Assembly: GCA_020740775.1 (NCBI GenBank)
Contig: JAHEWK010000024.1
Span: 124,001 to 188,000, forward strand
DNA from: Ilyonectria destructans
Lineage: Eukaryota > Ascomycota > Sordariomycetes > Hypocreales > Nectriaceae
Reading direction: 5' to 3'
Length of the DNA: 64,000 nucleotides
A model generated the notes under the pieces. It worked only from the letters and a program-made list of their open reading frames with translations, was not told the origin of the DNA and made no database searches. Below, one piece after another: positions 49,426-62,400 of this stretch. The translations under genes were made by a program, and so were the position numbers. Each line of letters opens with the position of its first letter. Positions within the stretch are counted from its first letter, which is position 1.

Positions 49426-52036
49426 ATGTCCAGGCCCGCGTTCCACGCGGGCCTCGCAGGGCATCATGTCGTCGCCGCCTCGCAGGCGTCCCACGGCGGG
49501 GTGATCAACTTCAACTACGGGGTCGGCCCCCCCGCTGCTATCGCACCAGCTGGCCCTTTCTCGACGGTCCTCTTCCAGCAGGACCCGGACTTTGTCGAAC
49601 GCCCGGCCATCACCGCGTGGTTGCACGACCGCCTCAGCCGGCCACCGCACCGCGCCGCACTCGTCGGCCTCGGCGGCATTGGGTAAGTATGATTCCTAGG
49701 GCGTAGGGCGGACGGCTGACCACCGAAGCAAATCGCAGCTGGCCATCCGCTACGCGCACGACGTCCGATCCTCCTCGCCCGACACGTACGTCTTCTGGGT
49801 GCACGCGGGCACCGCCCAACGATTCGAGGATGCGTACCGAACCATCGCGGAGAGGCTTGGACTGCCGGGATGCCGCGACCCTGAGACGGACATATTGCGG
49901 CTGGTGCGTGACTGGCTGTGCGACGAGAGGAACGGGCGGTGGCTGATGGTGCTCGACAACGCCGATGATGTTCGGGTCTTCTACGCGAAGCACAGCGATG
50001 ACCGAGAGCCGATCGCGGCGTTCCTACCGCAGTCCAACAACGGATTGATCCTCGTAACATCGCGGAGCCGGGACGCGGCGGAGCGATTGACGGGTAGTCA
50101 CAATAATGTCTGGGCTGTCCCAGCGATGGAAGAGACGCAGGCTCTGCAGCTGCTCCGGCACAAACTCGGCGCGGAATATGATGGGTCGGTGGCGACCGAC
50201 CTGATCCGCGATCTCGAGTGCCTTCCCCTAGCCATCACGCAGGCAGCCGCGTATGTTGTTCGGCGGGCGCCTCGCATGTCGCCGTCGACGTACCTGACAA
50301 AGATCCGGCACGATAGGAAGAAAAAAGCAGGACTTCTCGGGAAAGACATGGGCGATATGCGACGGGATGCGGGCGCATACCACTCGATCATCGCGACGTG
50401 GCAGCTGACGTTTGAGGGCATCCGGCAGGAACGGCCGTCGGCGGCGGATCTGCTCGCGTTTATGAGCTTCTTTAGCCCGCAGGGGATTCCGGACTGGATT
50501 CTTCGGAGCTACGCGGGAGAAGAAGATGATACGTCGTCTGATGGAGGATGTGCAAGAGGGGACGAGGACGGCGACAGCAGCAGCGATGACGACGCCTTCG
50601 AGGACGATCTGGACGTTCTCCGAGGATACTCGCTGGTGGCGGCGACCCTGGACAAAGGCATACTAGAAATGCACCCATTGGTGCAGTTCTGCACGCAAGA
50701 GTGGCTTTCTTCTACAGACAGGGCGCTGCCGGCGAAGCGGATGTTCTTTAGAGTCATGTCCAAGGAGTATCCTGTGGGGACGTACGAGAACTGGGCGACA
50801 TGTCGTGCGCTGGACGTACACATCGGGCATTTCGAGGAGGGAGAGCCAGAGGATGAAGGGGTGGCAGAAGACATGGCGGTGGTCTTGGCGAGCGCGGGGT
50901 ATTACCGATGGATGATAGGATCATACAAGGTAGCCGAGGAAATGTTGCGAAAGGCGGTTCGCCTGCGAGAGAAAGTTCTGGGCCCCAAGAATCTGGACAC
51001 ACTCACGAGCGTCAGCAATCTCGGCTCGGTGCTGCAAGATCAGGGCAAGTACGAAGAGGCGGAGGAGATGCATCGACGGACACTCGAGGGCTGGGAGAAG
51101 GCGCTGGGCGCGGAGCGTCCCTCAACACTCGCGAGCGTTAACAATCTTGGGACGGTGCTGCAGTATCAGGGCAAGCACGGTGAGGCGGAGGAGATGCATC
51201 GGCGGGCGCTCGAGGGCTATGAGAAGACGTTGGGCGTGGAGCATCCCAACACGCTCACGAGCGTCAACAACCTTGGGAAGGTGCTGCGTGCTCAGGGCAA
51301 GTACGACGATGCGGAGAGGATGCATCGGCGGGCGCTCGAGGGCCGAGAGAAGGCGCTTGGCGCGGAGCATCCCTCGACGGTCACGAGCGTCAACAATCTT
51401 GGATTGGTGCTGCGTGCTCAAGGCAAGTACGAAGGGGCGGAGGAGATGCATTGGCGGGCGCTTGAAGGCTCCGAGAAGGCGCTGGGCGCGGAGCATCCCG
51501 ACACACTCAGGAACGTCAGCGATCTCGGATCGGTGCTACAGGATCAGGGCAAGTACAAAGAGGCGGAAGAGATATATCGGCGGGCGCTCGAGGGTTGGGA
51601 GAAGGCGCTGGGCCCGGAGCATCCCTGGACGCTCACGAGCGTCAACAATCTTGGGTCGGTGCTGCGGGCCCAGGGCAAGTACGAAGAGGCGGAGGGGATG
51701 CATCGGCGGATGCTCGAGGGCTACGAGAAGGCGCTGGGCCTGGAGCGTCCTTCGACACTCGCGAGCGTCAACAATCTTGGATTGGTGCTACAGGATCAGG
51801 GCAAGTACGAAGAGGCGGAGGAGATGCATCGGCGGGCACTCGAGGGCTATGAGAAGACGCTGGGCCCGGAGAATCCCTGGACGCTCTCGAGCGTCAACAT
51901 TCTTGGGTCGGTGCTGCGGGCCCAGGGTAAGTACGAAGAGGCGGAGAGGATGCATCGGCAGGCACTCAAGGGCTGGGAGAAGGCGCTGGTCCTTCGCTTA
52001 GTGTCAGACAATTGGCTCCACAGGGATCATTATTAG
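49426..52036 (+). CDS. NB-ARC-TPR NLR, 3' end replaced by a copia insertion
   Basis: Exons 49426-49682 and 49729-52036 are joined by a 46-nt intron inside the P-loop; the splice gives Walker A GLGGIGKSQLAIRYAH. Walker B is WLMVLDNADD, RNBS-B LILVTSRSRD, the GLPL-like motif CLPLAITQAAAYV, and an MHP motif opens MHPLVQFCTQEW. From about residue 515 there are eight TPRs of exactly 42 residues (VNNLGxVLxxQGKYEEAEEM). The N-terminal 60 residues hold no effector domain. At 52002 a Ty1-copia element interrupts the gene; the present stop at 52034-52036 lies inside it. Joining 52001 to 63793 adds about 13 codons before a TAG at 63831-63833, so the loss is small and the truncated protein (854 aa) may still fold. 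The role is likely non-self recognition or incompatibility. Confidence 0.85.
51007..51992 (+). repeat. Eight near-identical 126-bp TPR-coding repeats
   Basis: The 126-bp unit recurs without indels; neighbouring units look mostly identical at the DNA level. Differences cluster at a few codons: the residue after LEG (W/Y/R/S), the residue after KALG, and the two before ST/NT/WT. This is the pattern of internally conserved NLR repeats that evolve by unequal exchange with selected variable positions. Confidence 0.85.
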
Positions 52037-52130
52037 CACCAGTCAATTGATGAGAATTATCTGACAGTTATGAGCCCGGTAGCACTTTAGGCGCTCATCA
52101 TAGCTGATTCCGACCATTGCGCAATACCAC

Positions 52131-55100
52131 TTGCACGACGCCTATCACCACACATCACATAACGGATCCGACTCCTGCCACAAGCCTCATCTGCTACCTG
52201 CCTGCCTTTCGGCCCTTTTTGCTGCCCAATACCAAGCCTTTCCAAAGACGACAGTCAAGTCCGAAGTTGCGCTCTCCAGACCGTCCGAATGGACTGCCTG
52301 GTACGACGATTTCGTCTCAAGGGCTGAGACTTCCAAGATCTCCGACTTTGTCGATCCCGATAAGGATACTCCGATCCTGGAAGAACCAAAGGAGCCCATG
52401 ACCTCTGAAGAAATGCTTGATCTACTCAACAAGGCTGCCTACGAGGCTTGGACACACGCAACTGAGCAGAACGCTGCGGTCGCCGGACCAAGACCAGAGC
52501 CGGCTACAGACCTGACCGATGGTCAGTGGACTCGACTCACTTGTCTCCAGTCAGAATACGAGGTCAAGCTCGCGACCTTCGCCAACAGGCAGCGTGCCTA
52601 CGCTGAACTCGCTGTTTGGGTTCGATCAACCGTCGATAAGACCTATCTCGGCAACACGACTTCTAAGTCTGACCTTCGTACTATAGTCCGAGACCTGAGA
52701 TCAAGCCTTGCACCCTCCGAGGACGAACAGAAGGAGGAGGCACAGTTAAGATACCGACAGGTCCTTGCCCAGACTAAGAGGGTCAAACCGGAAGACTGGC
52801 TTGTGGCTTGGAGTGAGGCGAAGTTAGAAGGCGAGAGACACAAGATCGCTGAGCTTGAAGGACAGTCTGCCCTCAATGATTTCCTCGCTGCGACTTCTTC
52901 CTTTGATCCAACTTGGGCAAGCCAGCAGAAGGTTCAAATTATGAACAGCAAGAACTTTGGCCTCAAAATGGATGTCACACTACGCGCGCTGGGCGAACTG
53001 TTCCACGAACAGGTTCGAAGCACCAGAGTGACCGGCAAGCTTACCGACAGCGTGTTTGCCGTCTCTGATGCAGCCCAAAGCCACTGTCCATGCGGGTTGC
53101 CGTCGTCCAAACACCGATGGAAGCCCGTTGATTGCGCCGCAGTGCGGATCGCAATCAATGGCGAGTCCAAGGATGGAAGACACGTTAAGTCCAGCCGCGT
53201 CAAGACCTGCAAGGAGGCTCTGAAGCAAGCCAAGTGGAAGAGCCTTGTCGACACAGTCAAGGGCTCGGCAGCGACCGCCAAGTCGGATCAACCAGAAGAC
53301 AAGGGGAACCCACGTAAACACGGAGGCTTTGCTGGCTTGACCATCGATGCCAACGGCCTCTCCAGTGGAACCACCGATTCAGTCTTTGCAGCCCTACGCG
53401 AGAAGCATCCTCTTTACAATTCGACGATCTATGACTGTGGAGCAACTACTCATATCGTTAATGATAAGAGTCTGCTGACTGACGTCCGCGAAGCTGTGGA
53501 AATCGACTATGTTATGATCGGCGAAGGTTCCTTGAAGGTCGAAGCACGAGGCATCCGAAGGATGGAAAACGTGCTGGATGGCGAAGACGGAAGAAACACG
53601 CGCGCTCTTGTCCTCCTTGACGTTGCGTATGTGCCAAGATTCCATACGAACATCATCAGCGCGAAGAAACTTGCAAGGAAGGGATTATGGCATTGTGGGT
53701 TTGATAATACGCTCCGAATGGGCACCTACGACGACAATGATATTCTCTGTCGTCTCACAGACCAATACGACCTCGATGTAGTCGAATACAAGCCAGTTTC
53801 CCGCTCTTACTTCAAGCTTCCACAATCCTTGATCTCCGTATTCAACGCCTTCCAAGATGTATTTTCCTCTTTCCAAGCGGACCGCCTCAAGCCGAGACGG
53901 CAGAGAATGGCGATTTCAAGGGTTCCAGCTCCGCCGCGGATAGATTCTTCAAAAATATGGCATCTTCGCTCTTGCCACGCAGGGCCACAAGCACTTGAAC
54001 AACTTGTCTTACAGACCAAGGGAGTCCGGGTCAAGGGTCCGACTACTGTTCAATGCACGGCCTGCGGCACTGGCAAGGCGACCGAGATTATCTCCCGCAG
54101 GGAATCACCAAACCGGTCAAGACAACCGTTTTACCGGATCTTCATCGATATCTTCGAGTTCCCTGCGGCATACAATGGACACCGCTACGTTCTGCTCATC
54201 ACAGACGAATTCAGCGGCATGATGTTCTCCTGGTCCTTGGCTTCAAAGACGGAAGTCAGCAAGATCATCAAGGACTTTGAGGCCCGAGTCAAGCGACTCA
54301 CGGGTGCATCGATCTGCAAGATCAGAATCGACAACGAAAGGGCCGTCATTAATCTACCTTTTCAAAGAGACTCCGAGTTTCAGATTTGGGCGACAGAGGT
54401 AGGAATAGAGATTGAACTTCCGCCGACGCACACCAAAGAACCGACTGGTGGAGCGGAACGACCTGGTGGAATCAATCAGCTACGAATGCGCTGTATGATT
54501 GGCCTCCTTCCGCAAGATCTCTGGCCAGAATTCTACCGTGCAGCCACTTGGATACATAATATCCTTCCCAGCCGCAGGAACGAGTGGATGTCACCCAAGG
54601 AGAAGATGGACCGTTGGTTTCACCAGCACTTTCGATGGTATAGACCGCCAAATGTCGACTTCGATGCAACAAAGGACCTCCGACCAGACTGGCGAGGGAT
54701 TTATGCGTATGGATGCAAAGCATATCCCCTAAACAGCCGCTACAAGGCTGGGAAAGACATCAATCAGTTCAAGCTTGGCCCACGAGCACACGTTGGATAT
54801 CTTGTTGGTTACCACGCCAGCAACATCTATCGTATTTGGGTCCCCAAGCTCCATCAGGTTATCCTGTCCCGAGACGTACGATTCAATGAAGAGGAATTCT
54901 TTGACCCAGAGAAAGAAGAACAGCTCGAGACGGAAGCAGTCGTGGAATACAGGCCAACACCGCAGGCGTTGGAGCCACTTCCTCAGCGAGACTGGGACAC
55001 GATCTTGGACGAATTTCTCTATGAGTTCGATGACCACATCTTGGGTTTCAGCCCAGACGGTTCGAACTCGGGGGTGGAAGACGCTAGAGGAGCCACTTCA

Positions 55101-55520
55101 GGCACTGCAGACAGCAAGTCACAGCCTGTACATTCTCTATCGCAAAGACTTCTCACACCTCTGGGCGAACCAGCAATCCTTCCGACGCCGGACCCAACAC
55201 CACAGCTGGTCAGTAGGGACGCCTCACCAGCTTCCGGGTCAACCGGCTCGAACACTTCAACACCAGACCCGCCGTTGCAAACAGACCCGAATTCACCTGC
55301 CCAACGGCCCGTGGCTGGTCCAGACAGTGACCTTGACGAATATCATGGCCCTCCGATGCAAAGATCAGCTGCCCCATCACCAGACAGCCGATTCGAAGAC
55401 ATCGAGCCAAGTCATGCCATTCCAAGTTCAACTGAGTCACGCGATCTTAGTCCTGAAGGAGTCACCCGGGACACGATCGTAGTTCAACCGCTGAACCCAC
55501 GCCGGCGACCTTCCCCAGAA
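52131..55520 (+). pseudogene. Copia gag-protease-integrase part (5' piece)
   Basis: An open frame of 1130 codons to the MITE at 55521. The Gag helical part begins LSRPSEWTAWYDDFVSRAE and has a Cys/His stretch (SHCPCGLPSSKHRW). The protease motif is YDCGATTHIV, with Cys where Ser or Thr is usual. The gag_pre-integrase zinc site has WHLRSCH and CTACGTGK. The integrase core has FIDIFEF (first Asp), IRIDNERAVI (second) and GGAERPGG (Glu). No ATG precedes the conserved Gag start in this frame; the first is at about 52398, so the start codon may be lost or a non-ATG start used. Confidence 0.85.
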
Positions 55521-56782
55521 CAGCGCTCCTAATAGTGCAATCAGTCCGTCTGGACGCCTCAGACTGGCCATTTAGTCCGTTTGACTAGGCTAGACTAAAC
55601 TAGCAGTCCGTCTGACTTTGGTCGGACTGGACTAGCAGTCTGACTGAGATGTGCAGACTGGACTGGCAGTCTAACCGAGATGTGCAGACTGAACTATCGG
55701 TCCGTCCGTCACCGTCAGACCAGACTGTAGTGCAAACTGCGGTCTAGACTAATAGTCCAGACAGGTGACTTGTGGCCCTTCTCCCTGCCTGCCTCCAATG
55801 TTGAAGGCATCACGCTGGACTTGGCTTAATCCGGGCTTTGGGTCGTTCTCTCGCATTGACGGTAACCGTAGGCTCACTGCGCCACGTCACTGATATCGGT
55901 CTTTCGACGGTCTTTCGACGATTCGGGAATATATCTCTGATCATGATGGAATTGATACCAGACGGAAGCTCTCAGCACAGTAGATTCAGTGACTATATCG
56001 TAACCAGTATGAAATATGATTCTTACGCAGAGACCAGCCGTATTTACTAGCATCTCAAGTGATTTGCCGAGGTGCGTGTTACGCGAGCGAACCTACCCTA
56101 CATGCGCCGGATAGGGGATACTTTGCATGCCACCTACCTGTAATGGCGGGGCTGGTATCTCTTAACGCCACCGGGCGGGTTTTCGCCGCTCAGATAACAT
56201 GCACTTCATCATCTCTCACGTTGCAGATATTCTTCCTGGAAATCGGCCAGGTAGCCCATTCAAAGCTATAAAGTAGGTTGCTGTTGAACAGGTCAAAATA
56301 TGTAATTCTGGGATCTTGTTACGCCGATGGTTTCAGTTGCATGATACTTGGTTTGCCATAGATTAACGCAGTGCTGGGCTGTACCGGCTAACATATCTTA
56401 GCAGTGCATCGAAATTTTTACCAAACGCGTGTCCCGCATTGGACGCGTTGGATCGCGTAGTTGTTGAATTGGCACTCTGCAGCAGGCCACAGATTTGGAA
56501 AGACGCTGCCTGAGTCACCCCGAATCTTGGACAGACTATTAGTCAGACTGGTAGTCTGCGATCCTCGGACTGGACTACTGGTCGGTCTGGTAGAAGTCAG
56601 ACTGAACCATCAGTCCAGTTCGAGAGACATAGACTGGACCGTCAGTCTAGTCCAAGAGACGCGGACTGGACCGTCAGTCCAATCCGAGAGACGCAGACTG
56701 GACCAATAGTCCACGGACTATTGGTCTGGACTGCAGTTTGGACTAATAGTCCAGTTTTTGGTCTGGACTATTAGGAGCGCTG
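55521..56782. mobile_element. Nonautonomous hAT element (1262 bp) inside copia
   Basis: TIRs CAGCGCTCCTAATAGT (55521-55536) and its complement (56767-56782), flanked by the 8-bp duplication CCCCAGAA (55513-55520 and 56783-56790). Both ends are packed with subterminal GACTGGACT/AGTCCAGTC repeats (55540-55765 and 56530-56760). No transposase reading frame; the middle (55780-56500) has no recognisable gene. Removing it rejoins the copia frame (CCA GAA GGC AAT). Confidence 0.92.
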
Positions 56783-56790
56783 CCCCAGAA

Positions 56791-58248
56791 GGCAATAGCA
56801 TGCAACCGGACAAGCAGCCGTCAGGTGACCAAACAACTCCTGAAGCTCGCGGCACAACGCGCACACGCCGCAGCCAAAAGGAACTCTACGGTGACCAACC
56901 GACTCGCAAGAGCGACCGGACACCAAAGCCAAATCGGAGGTATGATGATAACGTGCACAGCGTTTTCACTACCCGGCTTCCGACCGATCAACATCCAGAG
57001 GGAAACCTCGCAACATTTCATAGCGTCTTTCTCGCCGCAGCCTCCAAGACGGCACGAGATCATCGATTTCACCGGGATGAACTTGTACGACTTCCCAAAC
57101 GATATCAGGATCTAGAAGACCACCCAATGGGCCCAGAATTCAAAGCAGCCATAAGACAGGAATTACACGATCTCCTCCGACGAGGCACCTGGAGACTGGT
57201 CGAACGCGATAAAGCTCGTGGACTACCCCTTCCGCTGAAGTGGGTATTCACCTATAAATTCGATCAAGATGGCTACCTCCAAAGGTGCAAGGCTCGCGTC
57301 TGTGTCCGTGGGGATCTCCAAGATGACGATGGCGGACTGGAAACTTATGCCGCCACGCTTGCAGCAAAGACCTTCAGGATCACGATGGCAACAGTGGCAC
57401 GATTCGATCTCGAGATTCGACAATTCGACGTTGGGAACGCATTCCTCTACAGCGACCTCAAGAAGGACCAACCCGTCTACGTTCAGCTTCCCAAGGGATA
57501 TGTGGAACTTGGTTTCCTGAAGCCAGGGGAAACGTCAACCATGATCGCGGAACTCGACAAGGCCCTCTACGGTCTGCGCGAGGCTCCACTCCTTTGGTAT
57601 AACGAGATTTCTGAGACGCTCAAGGAAGCAGGGATTGATCGCACGGATGAAGAACCCTGCGTCTTTACCAATGGCAAGATCCTAGTTCTCGTCTATGTTG
57701 ACGAGATCCTGATCCTCAGCCCACGGCAAGAGAAGCAGGTGGTAGACAACCTCGTTCAACATCTCCAATCCAAATACAACCTGCGCGAAGAAGAGTTCAA
57801 ATGGTATCTTGGCATCAGAGTTATTAGGGATCGACCAAATCGGAAGATCTACCTCTGCCAAGACGCTTACGTTGAGAAAATCGCACGAAAATTCAAGCTC
57901 TGCGATTCAAAACTTCGAGTGCCATCGATCCCGATCACAACGATCCCTCTTGTCAAATATGACGGACAGGCCACCAAGGAAGAAGTCAAAGCGTATCAAG
58001 AACGCGTTGGGTCTTTGATGTATATCGCAGTTATGACCAGACCGGACATAGCGCGAGCAGCAGCCCAGCTTGCAAGGTTCTTGACAAACCCATCGCCTGA
58101 ACATCTTGCTGCAGCCAACCAATGCATTCGTTACCTCTACGCGACGAGATTCCTTGCCATCATCTATGATGGGATGCACGCAGGAGAGGCTCTTGTGATC
58201 GCAAGTGATGCGTCATTTGCAGATGATATCGAGACCCGACGCTCATCG
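56791..58248 (+). pseudogene. Copia reverse transcriptase part (middle piece)
   Basis: Directly in frame with the previous piece. It has the copia RT opening (KWVFTYKFDQDGYLQRCKAR), QFDVGNAFLYSDL, the LDKALYGLREAPLLWY block, and the polymerase box LVYVDEILIL. The box is YVDD in active enzymes; the second Asp is Glu here, which is likely to impair catalysis. It continues through VGSLMYIAVMTRPDIA to the first RNase H motif (ASDASFADDIETRRSS), where the retroposon at 58249 interrupts it. Confidence 0.88.
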
Positions 58249-59453
58249 TTGTTGTTGTTGTTGTTGTTGTTGATTAATTACCGTCATGAAGACATCTACT
58301 TGAGATATCTACAGAATCCCCAAGGGGGCAAGATGACGTGCTAGGCTGGTGTCAACAGCTGAAGAAACCTAAGTACAGTAACCCGGGGCCGGAGCTATAG
58401 GCCAAGCAGGCCCGTAGCTCGGACCTGCAGTCCGCATCCCGTATAATCCACACACAGGCTGGGATTGCAATCCTTCTTCCTCTTCCATCTAGCAATTAAG
58501 CAGCCCTATTTGACTTATGATTTCGAGCCCAGTATCCGTCAGCGGATTGTCAGGGCGGGTGTCAGCATACCCATATTTATTAACCAGCTTGAAATTCTCC
58601 AGTATTCCTATTCCTGCCTGCCGGCATTCAAAACCTCCAGAAATCGAGATCCGTATGATAGGAAAAACTGCAGATGGGAAAACCTCGCGGGAGCAAAGAG
58701 GGAAAAACCACTGCAGCTAGCATCCATTGATCAGGGCCATCAAGCCAGAACCCTGATGCCTACAAGTAGCCCGATTCTGTGACTTCTTATAGACCTGGAT
58801 TAACAGCCCAGACCCGGGGGTCATGGTGGCCAAGGCCCGGAGGCCAAGGCAGCTCAGGCCCGGAGGCTTAAGCAGGAGCTAAGACACGGTGGCCTTATGC
58901 CCCTAAGTGCCGAGACGCAGAGGTCAGGGCAGCTTAAGCCCGGAAGCCTAAGCAGGTGCCGAGGCCCGAAGGCCAAGGCAGCTCAGGCCCGGAGGCCTAA
59001 GCAGGTACTAAGACTAAGATATAGCCTTATGTACCTAAGTGCCGAGTCGTAGAGATCAGGGCAAAGGTCGACGCCCACCTAGATTGAAGCTGGTGTCGTG
59101 ATTGCTTCTGGCGGCTGCAATAGCTATACTTGCTGCGAGGTCTGAACCAGCATTACAGCATGTATAGGAGCCACAGCGGTGTCGTTTGGCCCCCGCAAGC
59201 CGTGCTGTGACCCTGCTGCTATCTTAGCTGCCCAGCTGGTCAGGGCAGCAGGCCTCGATCATAGCCGGAGCCCTTGGGCTGTGGCCGTGGCTGCTGCGTA
59301 AAGGAAGTCAACCCTCTCAATCCTTCCTTTATTGCAGTGTTAGTACCCGATGGGCACCAGCTGCTGCAGCAGCCAAATTTGGTGGGCCTGTAAAATTTTC
59401 CACGCTAGTGCTAACAGCCGCTAGTCAGGAAGAATTTTTACAGGAGAGAGTTG
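58249..59453 (-). mobile_element. Non-LTR-type retroposon with (CAA)8 tail inside copia
   Basis: 1205 bp flanked by a 14-bp direct repeat, CCCGACGCTCATCG (58235-58248 and 59454-59467), a length typical of target-primed insertion. On the minus strand the element ends in (CAA)8 (58272-58249), a simple-repeat tail as in fungal LINE/SINE families. No ORF for reverse transcriptase is present, so it is a SINE or a 5'-shortened LINE. Its interior carries two diverged units of about 120 bp rich in GCCCGGAGGCC (58812-59055). Confidence 0.75.
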
Positions 59454-59475
59454 CCCGACGCTCATCGCAGGGATA

Positions 59476-62400
59476 CAAGGCTCGAAACCACTACATCCAC
59501 TCCACTTTTGGACTAAGTAGAGTGGATGTACGATTTATTAGGCAATTACATAGTGGATGTAACACATATTCGACCGGAGTGGAATGGATGTACACGTGGA
59601 TTTATAAGTGGATTTTTGTAAGTGGATTTTTAAGGCTATTCACAACCTCGTCGACGCCTATTCAGCCTCACTTTCAGAGGTTGACACTAACTCTTCAGCC
59701 TCTTGCTGCTGTGATGAATCGTCAACCTCGCTGGCGCTGTCCTCGCCCTCGAATAGCCATTTTGACTCAGCAAGAGCCAGCTCGTCGTCGCTTAGAGTCC
59801 CACAGCCGGCATCCAGCTTACTTTCGAGGTGTGACTTGAGCAATGGATCCAGGTCCTTGATAAGGCCAGCACGGTACCAAGAGCGTAAGACCTGACAAAT
59901 GGCGATAATCTCAGCATCTAGTTCGTACGCAACCCCGAGACCATCTTGCCAGCAGCTGAAAATAACCTCTCACACTCGGCTGACATCGGCTGGATCGTCA
60001 GGAAGTCCAATGCCATCCTGGATAACCGAGGATATCTGCCTTGCTTAGTGATCCAGTAACCAATTGGATCACGAACGTTGACGTCGCTGGCGTCACGATC
60101 CGTCTGCCACGCTTGGTACTCGTCACCAACAATAGCTGCTGCGTAGGCTGGTATTGAGCTTGGCAGACGACTGTTCTTCTCGAAGGGATTGAAAAACCGA
60201 GGTCTTTTTGCTGGTGGCTCGTCGTCGCCTCTGCTGCTGCTGGTTCTAACCTCGAGATGAGCGTAATCGGACAGCCAGACGTCGGCAACCATCTCTTTTG
60301 CCTTTTCAACCCAGCTAGGCTTATGAGCCCACGTTTCATCAAACCAGTCCCAACGATAAGCTGGATGGAGCGCCATAGCCGTATAGTAGATGGGCGTCTC
60401 GTCCAGCCGCCGATAATATTCATCCAGCTTATCCCAAGCAAGGTTGATTCCGATGCGGAAGTGCTCTAGATCAGGAAAATCGGCAGCAAGTTGCTTATAT
60501 TCTTCCAGTGTGTTAAGCAGCAACTCATAGCCAAGCACCACGTCCCAGATATTGCCATAGGAGCCAGTCCAGCCTTGCTTACGCCTGCGGATGTGTCCAT
60601 CACCCTCAAGCGTCTTTACCACGGTCTCAAAAACAGTCAGAATAGCCTCCAAATGGTAAAGAACCTCCCAGTCTTTGTCCGTTAGCTGATTCTCGTCTCG
60701 GAGGATGCGTGGTTTTTTCGCCAACTTGGCTTGTGTCACTTGGCCAGTCTTTTTAGACCGATTTTCGTCCTCCCATTGCGCCTTATACTTGATCAGTAGG
60801 AGTTCGATAGAGGTTTTCAACCGTAGAGCCCTGCGGATCATGTAGAGTTGCGACAGCCAACGCGTGTCGTTGTCGATAATTAGCTTGAGTGGTTTCTTCG
60901 ATCGGAGTTTAAGGGTGGTGGCGCGATTAATTTCGTCCTGTTAGATATACCGAGTTAATATGAGACGAATAGGATTTAGTTAAACCGCTTACCCTCTGGA
61001 CCTCCTTGAACAAGTAAATCAGCCGGTGGCTAATACGCACATCAACTACGATATTGTGTAACTTGCCAACTGGTCCTTTTTTGCGCCATTGAGCGTATTC
61101 AGTATCAGATAACGCTTCTGCGCCTGACAATTGCTTCTCGAACGCGTCGGCGTTTTTGCCAAATAAGAGCGCCTTGGCTGACAAGTTAATTGTGTGGCCA
61201 ATACAGCGTCCTCGGCGCAGTCGGCCATCGAACCCAAGTTCAGCACCAATGACCTCCATGGCAGTATCGTTGTTTTCTGCATTGTCGAGCGTGAAATAGC
61301 CAACCTTCTCTGGACCCACGCCAAGAGTGTGTAGGACGTCGAGAACCTCCCCACCGATCGTTGAGCCGAAGTGACGATGAGCCTCTGGAACTCCAATCAT
61401 GATTTTGCATGGCCGATTCTTTTCGTCTCTGAAAAAACAAGCAATGCCGTAGAGGGCAAGCTTATTTCGAGACGTCCAGCCATCAAATGAAATATGAAGG
61501 GCTCCAGGGGAGTTCCTCAGCACCTCGATAACCGTCTGCTTGTGGCGGTTATACTCTTGAATGATCTTATATCGGACAGCCGTGGCAGTCAAGTTGGCGT
61601 GTTGGATGGAAACGGAGGGACTCAAATAGTCGAAGATTTCTCGGAGGATGGGGTTCTCGGCGAAGGAAAATGACTGGTTGCTACTGACGATTAACTCGAC
61701 TAGCATACGCTGAACGTGTTGCTTATCAAAGCGTGAGATGAAGCTATTCGCGATATTCTGTTCCGTAGGCTTGTTGACGTCCAGTTTCAAAACAGAGGCA
61801 ATAGTCGGCTGGTTCGATTTCAGTGCGCCTTCGGATTTGAGCTGTGCTGTGCTCTTTTTCTCTCCCTCTGGTGCTGGTGTTTTGTGCTCACGCCGTAGAT
61901 GATTTTGTTGAATTGGTGGCATGTTGGAACACCAGGGCTCCAGGGAGTCACATGAGAAACAGGAGATTGTCAGGCGATTCGGAAGGGGCTCGCCGAGCCT
62001 TCGGCCGGCTGGCCCGTATTAGGAAGAAAAGGAAAGCAAGACCTCCCTGATAAAAAGGGGGGAGCTACAGTGAACAGATACACAATACACACACATGTTC
62101 AAGGTCATCATTTGGTCATACCAGCAATTCGACAGATTTGCCGCGTTCTGGAGACCTGAAGAGGTAAAACTCGCGATAATGGGACGATTTCCGAGGACAC
62201 AGTCCTTGCAAGCCCATTTGCGTAAGCCATGACGTTGAATATCATAGCCAAAGTCCCACAGCCAAGAGCTAGTATCACGATCGCGTTCTGACCAATTCCA
62301 GCCTCTGAAATGGCGAAAAAGACGGTCTTCGAGCTGCTGCTGTTGGCCTGGTTGGCCTGGCTGGTTGGCTGACATCAAATTTTTTTTTTGGCAAAAACAA

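Noticed and set aside
51122..52001. Long Arg/Cys-rich frames on both strands over the TPR repeats
   Set aside because: Out-of-frame readings of the 126-bp repeats; they stay open only because the unit length is a multiple of three.
52002..52066. The 65-bp TGTCAGA...TCTGACA sequence read as a complete miniature LTR
   Set aside because: The right-hand partner is not bounded by the same inner end, so it is better explained as the outer end of the copia element in inverted orientation.
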